From Methylobacterium radiodurans (lineage in GTDB: Bacteria > Pseudomonadota > Alphaproteobacteria > Rhizobiales > Beijerinckiaceae), in the NCBI RefSeq assembly GCF_003173735.1, contig NZ_CP029551.1, positions 3,186,001 through 3,250,000 of the forward strand: a stretch of DNA of 64,000 nucleotides. Direction: 5' to 3'. Positions 18,295-28,688 of the stretch are shown here, piece by piece. The position numbers and the translations under genes were made by a program. The stretch's first letter is position 1. The number at the start of each line of letters is the position of its first letter. The notes under the pieces are model-generated. The model worked only from the letters and a program-made list of their open reading frames with translations, did not search any database and was not told the DNA's origin.

Positions 18295-19382
18295 TCACCC
18301 CTCCTGCCCGGCGGCGAAGCGCAGCGTCCGCGCCCGCGCCTCGGCGTCGGTGAACTGCTCGGGCGGCGCCTTCATGAAGTAGCTCGATGGGCCCACCAGC
18401 GGCCCGCCGACGCCTCGGTCGAGGGCGAGGCGGGCGCAGCGCACGGCGTCGATGACGACGCCGGCCGAGTTCGGCGAGTCCCAGACCTCCAGCTTCAGCT
18501 CGATGTTCAGCGGCACGCCGCCGAAGCCCGAGCCCTCCAGCCGGATCTGCGCCCATTTCCGGTCGGCGAGCCAGGGCACGTGGTCGCTCGGGCCCACATG
18601 GATGTTCTCGGCCGGCATCGGGGCGCCGAGCTGGCTCGTCACCGCGCGGGTCTTCGAGAGCTTCTTCGATTCGAGCCGCTCGCGCTCCAGCATGTTCAGG
18701 AAGTCGGCGTTGCCGCCGAAATTGAGCTGGTAGGTCCGGTCGAGCCGCACGCCGCGCTCGCGGAGCAGGTTGGCCAGAACCCGGTGCACGATGGTGGCGC
18801 CGACCTGGCTCTTGATGTCGTCGCCGACGATCGGCAGTCCCGCCGCACGGAAGCGGGCCGCCCATTCGGGATGGGAGGCGATGAAGACCGGGATGCAGTT
18901 GACGAAGGCGCAGCCGGCAGCCAGCGCCGCCTCCGCGTAGTGCTCGGTCGCCGCCTGCGAGCCCACCGGCAGGTAGGAGACCAGCACCTCGGTGCCGGTG
19001 CGCCGGAGTTCCTCGGCGACATCGACCGGGGGCTCGGGCGCCTCCGGCACGATCCCTTCGAGGTAGCGGCCGATCCCGTCGAAGGTCGGCCCGCGCCGCA
19101 CGGTGACGCCGGTCTCGGGGACCTCGCAGAAGCGGTGGGTGTTGTTCGGCTCGGCCAGGATCGCCGCGGCGAGGTCGCGCCCGACCTTGCGGGCCGAGAC
19201 GTCGAAGGCCGCGACCACCGCGATGTCGCCGACCCGGTAGCCGCCAAGATCCGGGCTCATCAGCCCCGGCACGTCGTCCCCCGGCCCGGCATCGCGGTAG
19301 TGCCGCAGACCCTGCACTAGGGCGGAGGCGCAGTTGCCGACCCCGACGATCCCGACCCGTATGGGCGCGCGTGCCATGATGC

Positions 19383-19386
<4 letters not shown>
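18295..19386 (-). CDS. Inositol-3-phosphate synthase
   Basis: 363-aa NAD-dependent enzyme converting glucose 6-phosphate to inositol 3-phosphate, the committed step of inositol synthesis. The N-terminal dinucleotide loop is [16 protein letters not shown]; the family core includes [20 protein letters not shown] and [12 protein letters not shown]. Length matches the actinobacterial Ino1 type. A GTG at 19386 overlaps the previous stop (GTGA) and an ATG at 19377 is also possible. This gene marks the operon as making or using an inositol derivative. Such synthases are uncommon in Proteobacteria. Confidence 0.92.
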
Positions 19387-20396
<1,010 letters not shown>

Positions 20397-20407
20397 GTTC
20401 ACGCTCC

Positions 20408-21508
20408 TCAACCGGGGACGAATGCGAGATCGGCCGTGCGGCCGCGCGGCCGTGCGCGGCACGCTTCCAGGTGGTCTTCGAGCTCCCGCGCCCGGCAGGC
20501 GGCGCTGTGGCGGGCGAGCACGCGGGCGCGGGCGGCATCGGCCTGGGCGGTCCGCTCCGCCTCCGGCCGCGCCCGCAGGATCTCCAGGACGGCCTCGGGG
20601 CCGTCCGGCGTCAGGATCTCGTGGCCCGGCTCCAGCACGTCGGCGAGGCCGTCCCAGCGGTCGCTGATCAGCGGCGTCCCGCAGGCGGCGGCCTCGAACA
20701 GGCGCACGCTCGGGCTCCAGCCGGCCCGCACCATGTCGGCGCGGGTGACGTTCAGGGTGTAGCGGCTCGCCGCGTAGAAGGCCGGGTGGTCGCCGGGTGC
20801 GAGGTGCTCGATGCGCGCGACGTTGTCGGGCCAGACGAGGTCGGCCGGGTATTGCGGGCCGGCCACCGCGAAGCGGAGGTCCGGCGCGCGGAGCGCCGGC
20901 TCGAGCAGCAGGCGCTCCAGCGCCGGCTGCCGGTCGGGGCTGTAGGTGCCGAGATAGCTGAGATCGTAGCGCGCGGCCCCGCCGAGCGCCGGATAGGCCT
21001 CCGGATCGACCGAGCAGTAGAGCGCGCGGGCGGCGGGCGAGCCGTAGTCCCGCTCCAGCCGCGCCAGGGTTGGGCCGCCCGTGAAGGAGAGGTAGAGGTC
21101 GTAGAGCGCGATCTGCCGAGGGTCGAGATAGGCGCAGGTGCCGGCCTCGAGGGCTGCCAGCGTCACCGGCGTGTCGATGTCGTAGAAGGCGCGGGCGCCT
21201 CGCGCCCAGGCGAGCACCCGGTCTCCCACCGCGATCCCGTCCGGCACGTAGGAGCCGACGATGACCGCATCGGCCGCCACGATCGCCGCGCGGTAGCGCC
21301 CGAGGGCGTCGAGGTCGGCGTAGAGTTCGAGCCGGCAGAAATCCGGTTCGGCCAAGTCGCGGTGGGCGGCGTACCAGGGCACGTCGCGCTCCAGGAACAG
21401 CACCTCGTGGCCGCGCGCCGCGAAGGCCTTCAGGAGGGCACGGTAGGTGGTGGAGTGGCCGTTGCCCCAGGAGGAGGTGAGGCTGAGGCCCAGGACGACG
21501 AGCCTCAT
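20408..21508 (-). CDS. Glycosyltransferase (CgeB-like), paralogue 3
   Basis: 366-aa GT-B-type glycosyltransferase with a C-terminal domain like CgeB/GT1_2 proteins. The N-terminus (SLTSSWGNGHSTTYRALLKA, then RGHEVLFLERD) matches the N-termini of the next two upstream genes, showing tandem duplication. The C-terminal part has RLFEAAACGTPLISDRWDGL, the usual nucleotide-sugar site region. Donor and acceptor unknown. Start and upstream stop overlap as ATGA. Confidence 0.85.
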   Translation of the reverse strand: MRLVVLGLSLTSSWGNGHSTTYRALLKAFAARGHEVLFLERDVPWYAAHRDLAEPDFCRLELYADLDALGRYRAAIVAADAVIVGSYVPDGIAVGDRVLAWARGARAFYDIDTPVTLAALEAGTCAYLDPRQIALYDLYLSFTGGPTLARLERDYGSPAARALYCSVDPEAYPALGGAARYDLSYLGTYSPDRQPALERLLLEPALRAPDLRFAVAGPQYPADLVWPDNVARIEHLAPGDHPAFYAASRYTLNVTRADMVRAGWSPSVRLFEAAACGTPLISDRWDGLADVLEPGHEILTPDGPEAVLEILRARPEAERTAQADAARARVLARHSAACRARELEDHLEACRARPRGRTADLAFVPG

Positions 21509-22620
21509 GCGGTGCTCCGCTCAAGGACGAGGACGCCGCGCTCCGCCTTCTCGGCCGCCGCCTCGCGCAGGATCCGGTCCACCTCCACGCCGCGCAGCGC
21601 GTAGGTGTGCCGGTCGAGAACGCGGGCACGGGCGGCCTCGCCGATGGCGCGGGCGCGCTCGGGCGTCAGCGCCGCGACGTGGTCGGCGACGTCCCGGCCG
21701 TCGCGGGCGACAAGCACCTCGGCGTCCGGCTTCAGGAAGAGGTCGAGCCCCTCCCAGGCGTCGGTGATCAGGCAGGCGCCCGCGCCCGCCGCCTCGAAGA
21801 CCCGGGTGGCGGGCGAGAAGCCCACCGCCGCCATGCTGTCGCGGGCGATGTTGAGCACCGCGCGCGGGCTGGTGTTGAAGGCGTTGTGGTCGCGCGTGCC
21901 GACATGGCCGACGTGGCGGACGTTCGGGGGCAGGCCGCGCGTCTCCCAGCCGCTGCCGCCGAGCAGGAAGGCGCGCTCTGGCAATCGTGCGGCGGCGACC
22001 AGGAAGAAGCGCTCCACCCGCGCCTCGCGATCGGGCAGGCGGTTGCCGAGGAAGGCGAGGTCGGCCGCGAAACGGGGATCGGGCGGGACCGGATGATGCG
22101 TCGCCGGGTCGAGGGCGTTGTAGACCGGAATGCACGCGCGCGCGCCGAAGCCCTCGTAGGCGGCGATCACCGGGGGACCGCCGCCGTAGGTCAGCACCCG
22201 GTCGAGCTGGGACAGGGCCCGGTGCAGGACGTGGCCCGGATCGGCGCGCATCTCGGCGAGCGTCGCCGGGGCGTCGACGTCCCAGAAGATGCGCAGCGCG
22301 CCCGGGTTCGCGGCCGCCAGGATCCCGTCGAGCAGCTCGTCGTCGAACACGCCGACGCCGCTCGCCTTGACCACCACGTCGGCCGCCGCCGCCGCGGCGA
22401 CCACCCGCGCCAAGCCCTCCCCGGTCGCCGGGTAGACCACGACCTCGGCGTAGTCCGGCGGGTCGATGTCGCGGTGGCTCTGCCGGTCGAAGGCGTCGGG
22501 CTCGTAGAAGGTGATGCGGTGGCCGTGGCCCGCCAGGGCCGAGAGGATGCCGCGGTAGTAGGTCGCCGCGCCGTTCCAGTAGGCCGAGAGCAGGCTGGAG
22601 CCGTAGAAGGCGATTCTCAC
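21505..22620 (-). CDS. Glycosyltransferase (CgeB-like), paralogue 2
   Basis: 371-aa glycosyltransferase, paralogous to its two neighbours: N-terminus SSLLSAYWNGAATYYRGI and HGHRITFYEPD. The C-terminal domain has TRVFEAAGAGACLITDAWEG. The GTG at 22620 overlaps the previous stop as GTGA and begins exactly at the shared N-terminal strand MRIAFYG, so it is preferred to the long upstream extension. Predicted cytoplasmic, acting with membrane-bound or soluble acceptor; specificity unknown. Confidence 0.85.
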   Translation of the reverse strand: MRIAFYGSSLLSAYWNGAATYYRGILSALAGHGHRITFYEPDAFDRQSHRDIDPPDYAEVVVYPATGEGLARVVAAAAAADVVVKASGVGVFDDELLDGILAAANPGALRIFWDVDAPATLAEMRADPGHVLHRALSQLDRVLTYGGGPPVIAAYEGFGARACIPVYNALDPATHHPVPPDPRFAADLAFLGNRLPDREARVERFFLVAAARLPERAFLLGGSGWETRGLPPNVRHVGHVGTRDHNAFNTSPRAVLNIARDSMAAVGFSPATRVFEAAGAGACLITDAWEGLDLFLKPDAEVLVARDGRDVADHVAALTPERARAIGEAARARVLDRHTYALRGVEVDRILREAAAEKAERGVLVLERSTA

Positions 22621-23747
22621 GCGGTGGCCTCCAGGGATCGGGGGGCGGGGGCGCGCAGGCCGTCCACGAGGGCGAGCAGTTCCTCGGCCCGGTGGCGGCA
22701 GGTGTGGCGGGCCCGGATCGTGGCGAGGCCGCGGGCGGCGAGCGCCGCGCGCAGGTCCGCGTCCGCCCGCAGGTCCCGCAGGTGGCGCGTCATCTCGGAA
22801 CGGTCGCGGGCCACGAGGTAGTCGGCGCCGGGCGTGAACAGCCCCTCGGCGTCGCTCCAGGGGGCCGAGGCCAGCGGGATGCCGCAGGCCAGCGCCTCGA
22901 AGACCCGGATCGTCGGGATGCCGGGCAGGTGCTCGACGTAGAAGCGGCGCGGCACGTGCACGGTCGCCAGATGCCGGGCGAAGATCCCGGGGGCGGCGGC
23001 GTTCGGGGCCCAGCCGTGGTAGCGGGCACCGCGGGCGCGGAGCGTCGCCAGCGCGGTCTCGGGGTAGCGCACGCCGTAGACGTCGAGGGCTAGGCCGGCC
23101 TCGCGCGCGGGGCCGAACAGGAAGGCGTCGAGTTCCTCTGTGCGCTCGCCGTCGCCCCAGTTGCCGATCCAGACGAGGCCGTCCTGCCGGCCTTCCCGCG
23201 CACTCTCCCCGGCGGGTGGGCGGAACAGCCGGGTGTCGGCGGCCTCGTGCCAGACGAAGGCGCGGGCCCCCCAGCCCTGGCCGCGATAGACCTCCGCCAG
23301 GGTCTCGCCGAAGGCCAGCACGCCGTCGTAGCCCGAGAGATCGAAGCGGCGCATCTCGTGCGGAGCGCTCACCGCACGGTGATGGGTGTCGTGGAACAGC
23401 AGCGTGAAGCGGGCGCCCGCCGCCCGCGCCCGGCCGAGAGCGGCGACGAGGGCCGGCTCGTTCCACTCGTGGACGATGACGAGGTCGGCCTCGGCCGCGC
23501 GCGCGACCACGGGTTCGACGGCGCCGTAGCGGGCGGAGGCGAGGTCCGGATAGGCCGCCCGGTAGGCGTCGAGGCCCGCCGGGCCATGATCGGCCAGGAG
23601 GTTCGCCAAGCTCCAGGCGCCCTCGGGCTCGTAGGCCTCGACCGCGTGGCCGAGGGCGATCAGCTCGCGCAGGACGCCGCGCAGGAAATGGGCGTTGCCG
23701 TGGTTCCAGCAGGATTCGAGCGAGTGGGTGAAGTAGGCGATCCTCAT
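22617..23747 (-). CDS. Glycosyltransferase (CgeB-like), paralogue 1
   Basis: 376-aa glycosyltransferase, third member of the tandem set: N-terminus HSLESCWNHGNAHFLRGVL, then LGHAVEAYEPEG. The C-terminal donor domain has IRVFEALACGIPLASAPWSD followed by an acidic EGLF segment. It overlaps the GT4 gene stop as ATGA and ends overlapping the next GTG start, implying coupled translation. The three paralogues differ enough to suggest different acceptors or linkages. Confidence 0.85.
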   Translation of the reverse strand: MRIAYFTHSLESCWNHGNAHFLRGVLRELIALGHAVEAYEPEGAWSLANLLADHGPAGLDAYRAAYPDLASARYGAVEPVVARAAEADLVIVHEWNEPALVAALGRARAAGARFTLLFHDTHHRAVSAPHEMRRFDLSGYDGVLAFGETLAEVYRGQGWGARAFVWHEAADTRLFRPPAGESAREGRQDGLVWIGNWGDGERTEELDAFLFGPAREAGLALDVYGVRYPETALATLRARGARYHGWAPNAAAPGIFARHLATVHVPRRFYVEHLPGIPTIRVFEALACGIPLASAPWSDAEGLFTPGADYLVARDRSEMTRHLRDLRADADLRAALAARGLATIRARHTCRHRAEELLALVDGLRAPAPRSLEATA

Positions 23748-24931
23748 GCGGCGCCCCCGCGTTCGAGGATCCGCACCACACCCATCCGCGCTCTACCTTC
23801 CCCTGCAGAGGGCGCAGGAAGGGCGTCGTGGTCAGCGGAAGCCAGCAAATCGCGGAACACCGCCAGCACGCCGTCCGCCATCGCGGCGACGCCGTAGCGG
23901 GCGGCGCGCGCGCAGGCGGCCTCGCACAAAGCGGCGCGGCGGGCGGGGTCGGCCATCAGGTCCGCGACGGCCGCGGCCGCGGCGGCATCGTCCTCCGCCT
24001 CCACGAAGAGCGCGGCGCCGTCCCAGAGTTCGCGAAAGCTCGGGATGTCGGAGAGGACGAGGGCGCAAGACGCGCACGCCGCCTCCAGCACCGCGAGGCC
24101 GAAGGGCTCGTAGCGGGCGAGCGAGACGAACACCGGCCGCACGGCGAGCTGCGCGTCGATGCCGGCCTCGTCCAGCCGTCCGAGCAGGCGCAGATGGGCG
24201 GGATCGATCCGCTCGCCGTTCGGCCCCTCGACAGGGCCGGCGGCAAGGACCGGGCAGGGGAGCCGGGCGGCCATTCGGTCGAGCGTGGCGGCGTTCTTGG
24301 CCCCGTCCCAGAGCCGGCCGGCGGTGAAGGCGTGGCCGGCCGGCCCTCCCTGCGGCACGGCATCCGGTCGGTCGCGCCCGTTGCGCACCACGCGGGGCGC
24401 GCGGGCGAGGCCGTAGGCGCGGGCAGTCGCTGCCGCGAAGGCCTCGGTGGGGGCGAGCAGCGCGTCGGCGGCGCGGCAGCCCTCGGCAGCGAGATGCGCC
24501 CGCCAGGAGAGGTCGGCGGGCATCGGTCCGGCACCGCAGGCCTCCCACCACGTCGCGACACAGGAATGGCAGACCGCCACCACCGGCACGGGGAAGCCGG
24601 CGAGCGCGAGCGCCGGGGCGTGCAGGTGGACGAGGTCGGCGCCGAGCTCGCGCGCGAGCCGGGCGAGGGCGGCGGCGGCCCCGCGGACCTCCTCCGGCCG
24701 CCCGGCCGTCCAGTCGAGGGGCAGACCGGTCGGGAGGATCCGGGCGCCGGTGGCGGCCGCGGCCGCGGCGGCGCGCTCCGGCTCGGGCACGGGCCCCAGC
24801 ACCGCGACGGTGACGGCGAGCCCGCGCTGCGTCAGCGCGCCCGCGAGGTCCATGCTGTAGGGCCAGACGCCGCCGAGCGCGTCGGCGCTCATCAGGATGT
24901 GGGGGCGGGCGTGGCGGGCGTTTACCGGCAT
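23744..24931 (-). CDS. GT4-like glycosyltransferase with repeat-derived tail
   Basis: 395-aa GT-B glycosyltransferase of GT4 type: N-terminus HILMSADALGGVWPYSMDLA, C-terminal RYEPFGLAVLEAACASCALV with the EX7E motif. The ATG at 24931 overlaps the end of the radical SAM gene by 10 bp. The final 30 or so residues (after FRDLLA) are encoded by DNA that matches the palindromic element at 18233-18250 in 16 of 18 bases (23795-23812, opposite in phase), so the C-terminal tail looks like captured repeat sequence. Donor and acceptor unknown. Confidence 0.85.
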   Translation of the reverse strand: MPVNARHARPHILMSADALGGVWPYSMDLAGALTQRGLAVTVAVLGPVPEPERAAAAAAATGARILPTGLPLDWTAGRPEEVRGAAAALARLARELGADLVHLHAPALALAGFPVPVVAVCHSCVATWWEACGAGPMPADLSWRAHLAAEGCRAADALLAPTEAFAAATARAYGLARAPRVVRNGRDRPDAVPQGGPAGHAFTAGRLWDGAKNAATLDRMAARLPCPVLAAGPVEGPNGERIDPAHLRLLGRLDEAGIDAQLAVRPVFVSLARYEPFGLAVLEAACASCALVLSDIPSFRELWDGAALFVEAEDDAAAAAAVADLMADPARRAALCEAACARAARYGVAAMADGVLAVFRDLLASADHDALPAPSAGEGRARMGVVRILERGGAA

Positions 24932-26217
24932 CCGCAGGCCGCCTCCAGCTCGCGCAAGGGCAGGGGGCGCTCCTCCTGGATGTCGCTGAAACGCTCGAAC
25001 TGGCCGAGATAATGGGCGTGCGCCCGCTCCCAGGCCTCGTCGTCGGGCTCGCCCCAGAGGCGGCGGTAGTCGGGGGAGCTCGGATAGGGGTAGAGCGGCA
25101 CGGGATCGTTCGCCCAGACGCCCTGGGCGCGCAGGCGCTCGCGCCACGCGGCCACCATCCCGGGATCGTCGCCCGCCACCGCGATCAGGTTCGCCTGCAC
25201 GAAGGGCACGGTCTTGCGCGCCCGGATCAGGCGCTCGGCGAGGTCGTCGGTCGAGGCGCGGCAGCGCTTGTCCAGCGCCGCGCGGCCCTTCTCCGTCAGG
25301 CTCTCCACGCCGGCCTCGATCGAGACGCAGCCCGCCGCGCCCAGCCGGTCCAGCATGTCGGGCTTCCAGAGGTCGATCCGTGTCTGGATGCCGAAGCGGA
25401 TGTCGCGGGCGGCGAGCGCGTCGAGGAGGGGCGCCTGCGGCAGGAAGATCTCGTCGACGAAGTAGAGATAGGTCACGCCCTGGGCGATCAACCCGTCGAT
25501 CTCGTCGAGCAGGATCCCGAGGTCGCGCCTGCGATACGCGTCGCGGAAATCGATCTTCGCGCAGAAGCTGCAGGTGTAGGGGCAGCCGCGCGAGGCCTCG
25601 ACCTCGGCGCCCGGCCCGTCCGGCTCTCCGTCGAAGCGGTGGTGGTGGTGCCGGTGGCGGGCGATCCAGGCATCGGGCCAGCGGAGCGCCGGCAGGTCGG
25701 TGAAGCGGCTCGCGTGCGGGCCGCCGGTCACCGCAGACGTGCCGTCGGCCCGCCGATAGGCGAGGGCGGGTACCCGGGCGAGGTCGTCCGTGCCGGCCAG
25801 CAGCGGCAGGATCTCCTCGCACTCGCCGCGCACCACGGCGTCGCAGCCGAGCTTCTCCAGCGCCGGGCGCGGCGTCGCCGAGCCGTGCGGCCCGACCGCC
25901 ACCGTGCGCCCGCCCGCCGTGCCGAGGGCGTCCAGGAAGGCGCGGGGCACGCGCAGCTCCGGCGGGGCGCAGCGCCAGAACAGGTAGGTCGGCGCGGTCG
26001 CCACCACCGTCATGCCGGGGCCGAAGGCCGCGACCCGCCGGGCGGCCTCCTCGGCGGAGAGCCCTTCGAGATGCGCGTCGACGGTCAGCGTGTCGTGCCC
26101 GGCGGACGCCAGGAGCGCCGCGCCGTAGCCGAGTTCGAGCGGCAGATGGGGCTCGCGGCAGCCGAAATAGATGCTGTTGCGGTAGTCCCAGGGCGGGTTG
26201 ACGAGGGCGACTCTCAT
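24922..26217 (-). CDS. B12-binding radical SAM protein of a sugar operon
   Basis: 431-aa enzyme with an N-terminal cobalamin-binding domain and a radical SAM core. The DxHxxG corrinoid motif is intact (D47, H49, G52 in VDAHLEG), and the 4Fe-4S triad is C212-PYT-C216-SF-C219. Related class B proteins methylate unactivated carbons or rearrange substrates. I recall TIGR04295 as the model for the version belonging to a Rhizobiales twelve-gene oligosaccharide system; not checked here. The histidine run HRHHHHR near residue 188 is unusual. Start overlaps the epimerase stop as ATGA. Confidence 0.88.
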   Translation of the reverse strand: MRVALVNPPWDYRNSIYFGCREPHLPLELGYGAALLASAGHDTLTVDAHLEGLSAEEAARRVAAFGPGMTVVATAPTYLFWRCAPPELRVPRAFLDALGTAGGRTVAVGPHGSATPRPALEKLGCDAVVRGECEEILPLLAGTDDLARVPALAYRRADGTSAVTGGPHASRFTDLPALRWPDAWIARHRHHHHRFDGEPDGPGAEVEASRGCPYTCSFCAKIDFRDAYRRRDLGILLDEIDGLIAQGVTYLYFVDEIFLPQAPLLDALAARDIRFGIQTRIDLWKPDMLDRLGAAGCVSIEAGVESLTEKGRAALDKRCRASTDDLAERLIRARKTVPFVQANLIAVAGDDPGMVAAWRERLRAQGVWANDPVPLYPYPSSPDYRRLWGEPDDEAWERAHAHYLGQFERFSDIQEERPLPLRELEAACGCR

Positions 26218-27308
26218 TCGGCCGCCCCCGCGAAATCCACCTTGGCCGGAGCCGGCGTGGCGGGTCGCGTCTCGCGGAGCCAGCCGTAGAGGTCGGCCAC
26301 GCCCTCGCGCCAGGGCGTGGGAGCGGGCAGGTCGAGAGCCGCCCGCAGGCGCGTGGTGTCGGAGACGTAGTAGCGCTGGTCGCCGGGGCGCCAGTCGCGG
26401 AAGGCCCGCGCGACCGGGCGCCCGGTCAGGCGCTCGACATGGTCGAGGAAGGCCAGCAGGCTCACCGCGTTGGCCGGCCCGCCGCCGAGGTTGAACGCCC
26501 GGCCGGCCACCGCGTCGATCCGCCGGAGCGCGGCGCAGTAGGCGTTCACCGCGTCCCGCACGTGCAGCACGTCGCGGATCTGGCGCCCGTCGCCGTAGAT
26601 CGTGACCGGCCGGCCTTCGAGAGCCCGGATCAGGAAGTGGGCGACCCAGCCCTGGTCCTCGGTGCCCATCTGGCGCGGGCCGTAGATGCAGCTCATCCGC
26701 AGCACCGCCGCCGGGACGCGGTAGGAGCGGGCGTAGTCGAGCACGTACTGGTCGGCCGCGCCCTTGGAGCAGCCGTAGGGGGTGTAGAAGTCGAGCGGCC
26801 GGTCCTCGCCGACGCCGCGCGCGCGCACGGATTCGTCCTCCGGCAGGTAGCGGTCGCCCTCCTCCCGCAGGGCGATGTCCGGCAGGGCGCCGTAGACCTT
26901 GTTGGTCGAGGCGAAGAGCACGGGCACCGGGCGGGAGAGCGCCCGCACGGCCTCCAGGAGGTTCAGCGTGCCACCGATATTGACCTCCATGTCGGCGCGC
27001 GGGTCGGCGAGGCTCGTCGTCACCGCGACCTGGGCGGCGAAGTGGAAGCAGGCGCCCGCCTCGCGCACCGCGCGGGCGAGCTCGCCCGCGTCGCGGATGT
27101 CGGCGACGATCGCGGTGATCCGGTCCGGATGGCGCGCCTTCAGCCAAGCGAGGTTCGCCTCGACGCCCGCCCGCGCCAGCGCGTCGTAGACGATGACCGG
27201 GCGGCCCTCGCCGGCCAGCCGGTCGGCGAGGTTGGCGCCGACGAAGCCGGCCCCGCCGGTGATCAGGACCGGGCGGTCGCCGCCCGGGTTTGCCGCCCCC
27301 GCACTCAC
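26214..27308 (-). CDS. NAD-dependent epimerase, CDP-paratose 2-epimerase-like
   Basis: 364-aa extended SDR enzyme. The Rossmann loop is ITGGAGFVGANL; AAQVAVTTSLADPR, STNKVYG and YGCSKGAADQYV followed by MSCIYGPRQMGTEDQGWVAHF strongly resemble CDP-paratose/CDP-tyvelose 2-epimerases. That family inverts C2 of a dideoxy sugar nucleotide. No CDP-glucose pathway genes are nearby, so the true substrate is uncertain. The GTG at 27308 overlaps the preceding stop (GTGA) and gives a short lead to the Rossmann strand. Confidence 0.87.
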   Translation of the reverse strand: MSAGAANPGGDRPVLITGGAGFVGANLADRLAGEGRPVIVYDALARAGVEANLAWLKARHPDRITAIVADIRDAGELARAVREAGACFHFAAQVAVTTSLADPRADMEVNIGGTLNLLEAVRALSRPVPVLFASTNKVYGALPDIALREEGDRYLPEDESVRARGVGEDRPLDFYTPYGCSKGAADQYVLDYARSYRVPAAVLRMSCIYGPRQMGTEDQGWVAHFLIRALEGRPVTIYGDGRQIRDVLHVRDAVNAYCAALRRIDAVAGRAFNLGGGPANAVSLLAFLDHVERLTGRPVARAFRDWRPGDQRYYVSDTTRLRAALDLPAPTPWREGVADLYGWLRETRPATPAPAKVDFAGAAE

Positions 27309-28414
27309 GCCACCAGCCCCCGCATCTCCAGCTCGCGCCGCGCCTCGGCGACGCGGTCGATCGCCTGCTGCTCGGCGACCCAGGCGGCGAGTTCGGTGAG
27401 CCCCTCGGCGAAGTCCCGGCACGGCGCGTAGCCGAGCTCGTCCCGGATGCGGGAGATGTCGGCGATGCAGTGACGGATGTCGCCGAGCCGGGCCTGACCG
27501 GTGATCTCGGGCCCGAGATCCTCGCGGCCCATCGCGGCGGCCAGCAGTTCGGCCACCTCGGTGACGCTGCGGTCCTGCCCGCTGCCGACATTGTAGACCT
27601 GACCGGCCGCGGCCGGATGTTCGAGTGCCAGCACGAAGGCCTGGGCCACGTCCTCGACATGGACGAAGTCGCGCCGTTGCGCCCCGTCCTCGAAGACCAT
27701 CGGGCGCTGGCCGTTGTGGATGCGCGCGGCGAAGATCGCCAGCACGCCCGTATAGGGGTTCGAGAGCGCCTGGCCCGGCCCGTAGGCGTTCCAGAGCCGC
27801 AGCGCCACGCCCTCCATGCCGTAGGCCGGCGCGAGGGTGAGCGTCAGGCGCTCCTGCATGTACTTGGTCAGTGCGTAGACCGAGGCGAGGGCGGGGCGTT
27901 TGCTCTCCGGCGTCGGCACGGGGCGCATCGGCCGGCCCTCGCCGTCGAGCGGGTCCCAGGGCTCGCCGGGTCGGCGGGGTTTTCGGACGGCGTCCTCGAC
28001 GGTCCGGCCGTCCTCCGTACGGTACAGCCCCTCGCCGTAGACGCTCATCGAGGAGGCGACGACGACCCGCCGCACCGGCCGCTCGATCAGTCCCTGGAAG
28101 AGCTGCGCCGTGCCGCAATCGTTGACCGAGACGTAGCGCTCGACCGCGTACATGCTCTGCCCGACCCCGACCTCGGCGGCGAGGTGGACAACGTGGTCGG
28201 CGCCCTCGAGGGCGCGGGCGACCGCCTCCGCGTCGCGCACGTCGCCCGCGACGAACTCGACCTCGGGGGGAAGCACGGTGCCGGAGCCGCTGCCGTGCAC
28301 CTGCTCGATCAGGCTGTCCAAGACCCGAACCCGGTAGCCGCGCCGAAGCAGGGCGGTCGCGAGATGGCGGCCGATGAAGCCGGCTCCCCCTGTGATCAGG
28401 ACAAGATCTGCCAC
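27305..28414 (-). CDS. NAD-dependent epimerase, dTDP-rhamnose 4-epimerase-like
   Basis: 369-aa extended SDR enzyme, first gene of the twelve-gene operon. Rossmann loop ITGGAGFIGRHL; SSMSVYGEG and YALTKYMQE give the catalytic Ser/Tyr/Lys; GPGQALSNPYTGVLAIFAAR and FEDGAQRRDFVHVEDVA match the dTDP-L-rhamnose 4-epimerase group. The GTG at 28414 is chosen because the Rossmann strand begins immediately after it, with GGAG nearby; TTG or ATG codons further upstream cannot be excluded. Substrate is inferred. Confidence 0.85.
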   Translation of the reverse strand: MADLVLITGGAGFIGRHLATALLRRGYRVRVLDSLIEQVHGSGSGTVLPPEVEFVAGDVRDAEAVARALEGADHVVHLAAEVGVGQSMYAVERYVSVNDCGTAQLFQGLIERPVRRVVVASSMSVYGEGLYRTEDGRTVEDAVRKPRRPGEPWDPLDGEGRPMRPVPTPESKRPALASVYALTKYMQERLTLTLAPAYGMEGVALRLWNAYGPGQALSNPYTGVLAIFAARIHNGQRPMVFEDGAQRRDFVHVEDVAQAFVLALEHPAAAGQVYNVGSGQDRSVTEVAELLAAAMGREDLGPEITGQARLGDIRHCIADISRIRDELGYAPCRDFAEGLTELAAWVAEQQAIDRVAEARRELEMRGLVA

Positions 28415-28560
28415 GCGCTCCAGCCGCTCCCCATCGTGCAAGGTCGCCTCGACGACGACAATATCCAGGCAAACATTCTGACTTAACATAAGTAAGCCAG
28501 GATCATTGTCCGAATAATACGACCTTCGCGAAGCTAATGCTCCTTGCGCAGGCAATCGGG
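28415..28560 (-). promoter_or_regulatory. Probable promoter region of the twelve-gene operon
   Basis: The sequence just upstream of the first operon gene contains an AT-rich stretch (about 28465-28545) unlike the surrounding DNA, with a 10-bp palindrome CTTCGCGAAG at 28524-28533 and several TA-rich hexamers (TATTAT, TTATGT, TGTTAA on the minus strand). No single -35/-10 pair is convincing. By position it should drive the operon. Confidence 0.35.
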
Positions 28561-28688
28561 CATGGGGATCTTTGTTCCTGAGCTTCTCACACGGCCAAGC
28601 CGTGGTGCGCCTCCCGCCTCCGATAGCCCCGCGCTTCGTTCGGACGCACGGTCGAGGGCGGCGTTCCGGCCCCGCATGCCGCGGTGCC

